The notes under the pieces: generated by a model
What the model was told of the DNA's origin: nothing
Databases searched by the model: none
Seen by the model: the letters and a program-made list of their open reading frames with translations, nothing else
Source of the DNA: Nocardioides luteus
Lineage (GTDB): Bacteria > Actinomycetota > Actinomycetes > Propionibacteriales > Nocardioidaceae
Length of the DNA: 64,000 bases
Assembly (NCBI RefSeq): GCF_015752315.1
Contig: NZ_JADOVJ010000001.1
Location: 3,960,501 to 4,024,500, forward strand
Direction of reading: 5' to 3'
Shown: piece by piece, positions 60,174 through 64,000 of the stretch
Numbering within the stretch: the stretch's first letter is position 1
How the letters are laid out: every line of letters starts with the position of its first letter
Program-made: the position numbers and the translations under genes

Positions 60174-61022
60174 TTGAAGAAGTTTTTCACCACGTTGGTG
60201 GTGCTCAGCGTGATCGCCGGCGGCATCTACTGGGTGGTCCGGGCCGCGACGGACAAGCTGGACTCGTTCCTCCCCGACCTGGAGCATTGCACGGCGGTCG
60301 CGGGTGAGTACGAGGCGCGCTTCGACCCCGAGCAGATGGGCAACGCGGCCGTGATCACCGCGCTCGGGCTCAAGCGCGGCCTGCCCGCGCGGGCGGCCAC
60401 GATCGCGATCGCGACCGCTATCCAGGAGTCGAAGCTCTACAACATCAGCCACGGCGACCGGGACTCCCTCGGTCTCTTCCAGCAGCGGCCGTCGATGGGC
60501 TGGGGCACCGAGGAGCAGGTCCAGGACCCCGTCTACGCCACCAACAAGTTCTACGACGCGCTCGTGAAGATCGAGGGCTACGAGGACATGGTGATCACCG
60601 AGGCCGCGCAGGAGGTGCAGCGCTCGGCCTACCCCGAGGCGTACGCCGACCACGAGGGTGAGGGCCGGGCGATCGCCTCCGCGATCAGCGGCTACTCCCC
60701 CGCCGCCCTGACCTGCCGGATCGACGAGCCCGAGGCCGGCTCCGGCAAGCCCCAGGCCACCAAGACCGAGGTCAACCAGCTGCTCGGTGGCATGGTCGGC
60801 CGGGCCCGGGTCGAGGACTCGACCGTGGTGATCCCGGTCAACGCCGGCGAGACCGGCGAGCGCGGCGGCTGGACGGCCGCCCACTACGTACTCGCCCGGG
60901 CCAGCGAGTTCGGTGCCACCTCTATCGCGTACGACGGACGCACCTGGTCCGCCGGCAAGGACGAGGAGTGGGCCGAGACCCCCGAGGTCACCGACGACCA
61001 GATCGTCGTCACCCTTGCCTGA
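60174..61022 (+). CDS. membrane-anchored lytic-transglycosylase-like protein
   Basis: 282 aa from a TTG at 60174 (GAGCAGAG upstream). One N-terminal helix (about 4-24) exports the rest. A lysozyme/transglycosylase-like segment follows with candidate catalytic Glu85 in ATAIQESKLYNISHGDRDSL and GLFQQRPSMGWG. The C-terminal part (about 200-282; AAHYVLARASEFGATSIAYD) is similar to the end of the gene at 61138 but lacks the metallopeptidase residues. Homologues are sometimes labelled heavy metal transporter, which is unjustified. Confidence 0.8.
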   Translation: MKKFFTTLVVLSVIAGGIYWVVRAATDKLDSFLPDLEHCTAVAGEYEARFDPEQMGNAAVITALGLKRGLPARAATIAIATAIQESKLYNISHGDRDSLGLFQQRPSMGWGTEEQVQDPVYATNKFYDALVKIEGYEDMVITEAAQEVQRSAYPEAYADHEGEGRAIASAISGYSPAALTCRIDEPEAGSGKPQATKTEVNQLLGGMVGRARVEDSTVVIPVNAGETGERGGWTAAHYVLARASEFGATSIAYDGRTWSAGKDEEWAETPEVTDDQIVVTLA

Positions 61023-61137
61023 CCCTGCCGAGGCGTCACCCCCGTCGGGCGAGGCGTCACCTCGGTCGGGCGAGACGGCGGCGTGTGACGCTTCGACCGA
61101 CGTACGTGACGCCTCGGCCGGCGCGGGCGACCTCTCG
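61023..61137. repeat. GAGGCGTCACC-type intergenic element, copy 2
   Basis: Fills the gap between two convergent stop codons. GAGGCGTCACC, TCGGGCGAG and GACGCCTCGGCC units alternate, and the right end GACCTCTCGTCA is identical to that of 32910-33003, again including the neighbouring gene's stop codon. Confidence 0.75.
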
Positions 61138-62178
61138 TCAGTCGGCGACGTCGACGTGGACGTGGTCGCGGTGCTCGAGGATGGCCTGGTCGCCACCGCG
61201 GGGCGGGACCTCGTAGTCGCGCCAGCCGGCGGCGGAGCGCCACTTGGTCCAGATGCGGTCGTCGTAGATGACCGTCTCGATGTCGAGGCGGTCGGCGTTG
61301 GCGACGAAGTACTGGGCCAGCGACCAGCCCTTGATGTTGTTGCGCGCGTTGATCGGCCGGAAGAAGTAGTCGACCGCGCGGCCCTCGTAGTGGGCCGAGC
61401 CGGCCATGTGCCCGGTGGTCACTCCGCCGGGCTGGAAGCCACCGTCGGGGAGCCGCCCGTAAGCCTGGCGTACGTCATCGCGCAGCGCCTCCGCACGCGA
61501 GGTGAGCCCGGCGCCACTGAGCTGGTCCGAGACCTCGTCGGCACCGCCCTTGACGACGCAGGAGAACGCCTCGGGGGTGTTGCCGGTCAGCGCCGAGGCC
61601 AGGGCCCGTGCCTCCGGCTCGGCGTCGCGGTAGCTGTCGCGCGAGCCGTCGCTGATCTGCTGGGCGACACCCGGCACGGACTGCTGGCGGTAGTCGGCGA
61701 CGCCGGAGAGCCGGTCGTAGAGGGCGGCCGCCTTGGCCGGGTCCCGTTCGAGCGAGTGGTCGGCGAGCTCGACCGCCAGCACGACGGAGGCCGCGCGGGC
61801 GGGGAGCCCGCGGCGTACGGCCTGGGCGGCGATCGCCGAGGCACGTTCGGCCTGGTCGGAGGAGAGGTCGTAGGTCTCGCCCTCGGAGGTGACGGTGCAC
61901 GACTCGCGGGAGAGGACCGGGATGCCGCCGACCCCTACGCCGAGAAGGCGCAGGCCCGCGAAGACCAGGGCCACGACGATGACGATGCCGAGCACGATGA
62001 GGTGCTTGCGTACCGGACGCAGCTGCTTGCGGGCCTCCCGCGCCGACTTCCGCAGCGCCTCGCGCGCCGGCTCCGGGAGCCTCGGCCCGGAAGGGCCCGG
62101 CGCAGGAGGCCGCGGGCCCGGGGGCGGGATGGTCGGCGGGCCCGTCGGGGTCCCCGGCTGTGCGCTCACGCCACCCAT
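61138..62178 (-). CDS. membrane-anchored M15-like (D-Ala-D-Ala carboxypeptidase-like) protein
   Basis: 346 aa from the ATG at 62178 (GTG at 62169 possible). Pro-rich cytoplasmic N-terminus (1-35), one helix (about 59-82). Then comes a domain homologous to the transglycosylase-like part of 60174-61022 (RRGLPARAASVVLAVELADH) in which the Glu motif and GLFQQRP are lost. The C-terminal domain keeps M15-type residues: SAHYEGRAVDY (His263, Asp270) and EHRDHVHVDV (His339). It should face the cell wall. Confidence 0.8.
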   Translation of the reverse strand: MGGVSAQPGTPTGPPTIPPPGPRPPAPGPSGPRLPEPAREALRKSAREARKQLRPVRKHLIVLGIVIVVALVFAGLRLLGVGVGGIPVLSRESCTVTSEGETYDLSSDQAERASAIAAQAVRRGLPARAASVVLAVELADHSLERDPAKAAALYDRLSGVADYRQQSVPGVAQQISDGSRDSYRDAEPEARALASALTGNTPEAFSCVVKGGADEVSDQLSGAGLTSRAEALRDDVRQAYGRLPDGGFQPGGVTTGHMAGSAHYEGRAVDYFFRPINARNNIKGWSLAQYFVANADRLDIETVIYDDRIWTKWRSAAGWRDYEVPPRGGDQAILEHRDHVHVDVAD

Positions 62179-62215
62179 CTTCACGTACGGGGCAAAACCC
62201 GCCCGGCGCGATCTC

Positions 62216-63322
62216 TCACTCGGCCAGGCGGGCGACGGCCGCGTCGATGCGCTCGTCGGTGGCGGTGAACGCGATGCGTACGTGCTGGCTGCCGGCCCGG
62301 CCGTAGAAGGTGCCGGGAGCGGCGAGGATGCCGCGCTCGGCGAGCCATTCGACGGTGTCCCAGCAGTCCTCGTCACGGGTCGACCAGAGGTAGAGCGAGG
62401 CCTCGGAGTGGTCGACGCGGAAGCCGGCCGACTCCAGCGCCGCCTTGAGCTTGGTGCGGCGGGCGGCGTAGCGGGCGTGCTGCTCCTTGGCGTGCTGGTC
62501 GTCGCCGAGCGCCGTCACCATGGCGACCTGCTGCGGACCGGGCATCTGCAGGCCGAGGTTCTTGCGGACCGCGAGGACCTCGCCGAGGACGGCGGCGTCA
62601 CCAGCGACGAAGGCGCAGCGGTAGCCCGCGAGATTGGAGCGCTTCGACAGCGAGTGGACGGCGAGGATGCCCTCGTAGGAGCCGCCGCACACGTCGGGGT
62701 GCAGGATCGAGACCGGGGACGCCTCCCAGGCACACTCGATGTAGCACTCGTCGGAGATCAGCAGCGTGCCCCGCTCGCGGGCCCACTCCACCGTCTTGCG
62801 GAGGTGCTCCACCGGGAGCACCCGGCCGCTCGGGTTGGAGGGCGAGTTGATCCAGAGGATCTTCGGCGCCTTCGGGCCGAGCGCGACCAGCGAGTCGGTG
62901 GCGACGGTGTCGGCACCGACGAGAGCCGCGGAGACCTCGTAGGTCGGGTAGGCAAGCTCCGGGTAGGCGACCAGGTCACCCTGGCCGACACCGAGGTGCA
63001 GCGGCAGCGAGCCGATCAGCTCCTTGGAGCCGATCACGGGCAGCACGTTGTCCAGTCCCAGACCCGAGACCCCGTGGTTGCGCGCAAGCCAGTCGATCGC
63101 GGCCTGACGCACCGCGGGGGTGCCGATCGTGGTCGGGTATCCCGGCGAGTCCGCCGCCCCGGCAAGGGCCTTCTGCACCACCGCCGGGGTCGAGTCGACG
63201 GGCGTGCCAACCGAAAGGTCGACCAGTCCGCCGGCGTGCGCCGCGGCCTTCTCCTTGATCGGGACGAGCTTGTCCCAGGGGAAGTCAGGCAGACGCTGCG
63301 AGACCGGGATCGAGGCCGGCAT
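62216..63322 (-). CDS. dapC: succinyldiaminopimelate transaminase
   Basis: 368 aa PLP aminotransferase (class I). Starts MPASIPVSQRLPDFPWDKL, typical of actinobacterial DapC. The Schiff-base Lys is in VHSLSKRSNLAGYR, NSPSNPSGRVL binds cofactor and substrate, and the C-terminal HVRIAFTATDERI carries the carboxylate-binding Arg. It converts N-succinyl-amino-ketopimelate to succinyl-DAP. The ATG shares one base with the ferredoxin stop. Confidence 0.94.
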   Translation of the reverse strand: MPASIPVSQRLPDFPWDKLVPIKEKAAAHAGGLVDLSVGTPVDSTPAVVQKALAGAADSPGYPTTIGTPAVRQAAIDWLARNHGVSGLGLDNVLPVIGSKELIGSLPLHLGVGQGDLVAYPELAYPTYEVSAALVGADTVATDSLVALGPKAPKILWINSPSNPSGRVLPVEHLRKTVEWARERGTLLISDECYIECAWEASPVSILHPDVCGGSYEGILAVHSLSKRSNLAGYRCAFVAGDAAVLGEVLAVRKNLGLQMPGPQQVAMVTALGDDQHAKEQHARYAARRTKLKAALESAGFRVDHSEASLYLWSTRDEDCWDTVEWLAERGILAAPGTFYGRAGSQHVRIAFTATDERIDAAVARLAE

Positions 63323-63645
63323 CAGTCCTGGTTCTGCGGGGGCAGAGCGGCGACGAACGGGTGGTCCTTGTCGATCTCGCCCATGCGGGCGGCACCACCG
63401 GGCGAACCGAGGTCGTCGAAGAACTTGACGTTGGCGTCGTAGTACTCCTTCCACTCCTCCGGGGTGTCGTCCTCGTAGAAGATCGCCTCAGGCGGGCACA
63501 CCGGCTCGCAGGCGCCGCAGTCGACACACTCGTCGGGGTGGATGTAGAGCATCCGCTTGCCCTCGTAGATGCAGTCCACCGGACACTCGTCGACGCAAGC
63601 CTTGTCCTTCACGTCAACACAGGGCTGGGCGATGACGTACGTCAT
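63322..63645 (-). CDS. fdxA: 7Fe ferredoxin
   Basis: 107 aa with GGAGGAGC before the ATG at 63645. N-terminal cluster-binding cysteines in QPCVDVKDKACVDECPVDCI and CVDCGACEPVCPPEAIF, the [3Fe-4S]/[4Fe-4S] pattern, followed by the long FdxA-type C-terminal tail. Electron donor, for example to P450 enzymes. Linked to dapC in many actinobacteria. Confidence 0.96.
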   Translation of the reverse strand: MTYVIAQPCVDVKDKACVDECPVDCIYEGKRMLYIHPDECVDCGACEPVCPPEAIFYEDDTPEEWKEYYDANVKFFDDLGSPGGAARMGEIDKDHPFVAALPPQNQD

Positions 63646-63712
63646 TCGGGGCTCCTCCAAGCGGGGTATCACGAAAGTCAGAGGGGCGCGACTGGCCCTT
63701 CAGGGGACAGCC

Positions 63713-63718
63713 TAGTAT
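63713..63718 (+). promoter_or_regulatory. leaderless -10 box of the right-edge gene
   Basis: TAGTAT, then CCCCAC and the GTG at 63725. Confidence 0.5.
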
Positions 63719-63724
63719 CCCCAC

Positions 63725-64000
63725 GTGCCTGCTCATCTCCTGGGACCACATGTCGTCGGCAAGCGGATCGTCATCCGCCGCCTCGTCCCGGGCGAGACCG
63801 GCCCCACCGGCGGGCCCGCCTTCACCGACATCCTCGGAGTCTGTACGTCCTGGGCCGACGGCACCGCCGTCATCGAACGCGAGTCCGGGGAGCAGGTGAG
63901 CGTGCCGGTCGCCGAGATCGTCTCCGGCAAGCCGGTGCCGCCGCGGCCCAACGTACGTCTGCGGATCGGGGTACGCGAGGCCGAGCTACTCAGCGCCGCG
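63725..64000 (+). CDS. GNAT-type acetyltransferase, N-terminal part, cut by right edge
   Basis: 92 codons from the GTG at 63725, open to the right edge. The visible part is the small SH3-like N-terminal domain GKRIVIRRLVPGETGPTGGP, FTDILGVCTSWADGTAV and IVSGKPVPPRP, known from actinobacterial GNAT proteins encoded divergent to fdxA. The acetyltransferase domain itself would lie beyond the window, so the family call rests on this domain and context. Confidence 0.78.
   Translation, partial: MPAHLLGPHVVGKRIVIRRLVPGETGPTGGPAFTDILGVCTSWADGTAVIERESGEQVSVPVAEIVSGKPVPPRPNVRLRIGVREAELLSAA

Overview
The window is GC-rich, gene-dense DNA from an actinobacterium, most likely of the Nocardioides type. 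That placement is an inference from gene content and codon use; no rRNA or other decisive marker is present. Lineage signals include a c-di-AMP riboswitch in front of an NlpC/P60 wall hydrolase, a translational-type T-box on ileS, a DUF3117 gene, a wax ester synthase/DGAT-type acyltransferase, GTG/TTG starts, and many genes whose -10 box (TAnnnT) sits 6-7 nt before the start codon, as in leaderless mRNAs. I see no phage, insertion sequence, CRISPR array, rRNA or tRNA.

Layout. 0-3.9 kb: a hydrolase cut by the left edge, prfB, a riboswitch-controlled wall hydrolase and an orphan response regulator. 3.9-6.8 kb: a two-strand NHEJ locus (ligase plus LigD-type polymerase, divergent from ku). 6.8-9.4 kb: a DGPF/ECF42 sigma-factor module whose predicted promoter occurs twice. 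9.4-12.1 kb: the kynB-kynU-kynA tryptophan catabolic operon. 12.2-16.4 kb: an MTHFR-like protein, a CoA-ester lyase, and an ArsR/MFS pair with a three-copy operator. 16.5-22.5 kb: an LPXTG surface protein facing a C-terminally shortened NAD-glutamate dehydrogenase. 22.6-29.1 kb: tandem DUF2505 genes, a lysyl-oxidase-like secreted protein, a WS/DGAT enzyme, and a lipoprotein/membrane-protein pair.

29.2-38.9 kb resembles a conserved actinobacterial block: sigE, a zinc anti-sigma factor and htrA divergent from an O-methyltransferase, then pepA, DUF3117, DivIVA-domain, LOG-family and dapE genes. The theme resumes at 59-64 kb with dapD, dapC, a ferredoxin and an acetyltransferase, so dapE, dapD and dapC of the succinylase lysine/DAP pathway lie in one window. 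Between them are metX-metY with OsmC and flavoprotein genes (39-44 kb), a TetR/Ddn/ABC exporter operon (44.5-47.6 kb), small membrane proteins, ileS (49.6-52.9 kb), two related acetyltransferases flanking a DUF559 protein, and cstA with its small partner (56.4-58.8 kb).

The most distinctive non-coding content is a set of structured intergenic elements placed against stop codons. There are two arrays of GCCGAGTCGGC-type units (13.2 and 44.3 kb), two copies of another short-unit element (32.9 and 61.0 kb), and long palindromes, one of them 68 bp and perfect (54.36 kb). A related leader of about 80 bp also precedes two unrelated genes (27.2 and 59.1 kb). No wholly new defence or metabolic system is evident. 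The most testable novelties are the repeat families, the duplicated ECF42 promoter, two paralogues that each keep a different catalytic domain, the shared metX/OsmC operator and the shortened glutamate dehydrogenase.
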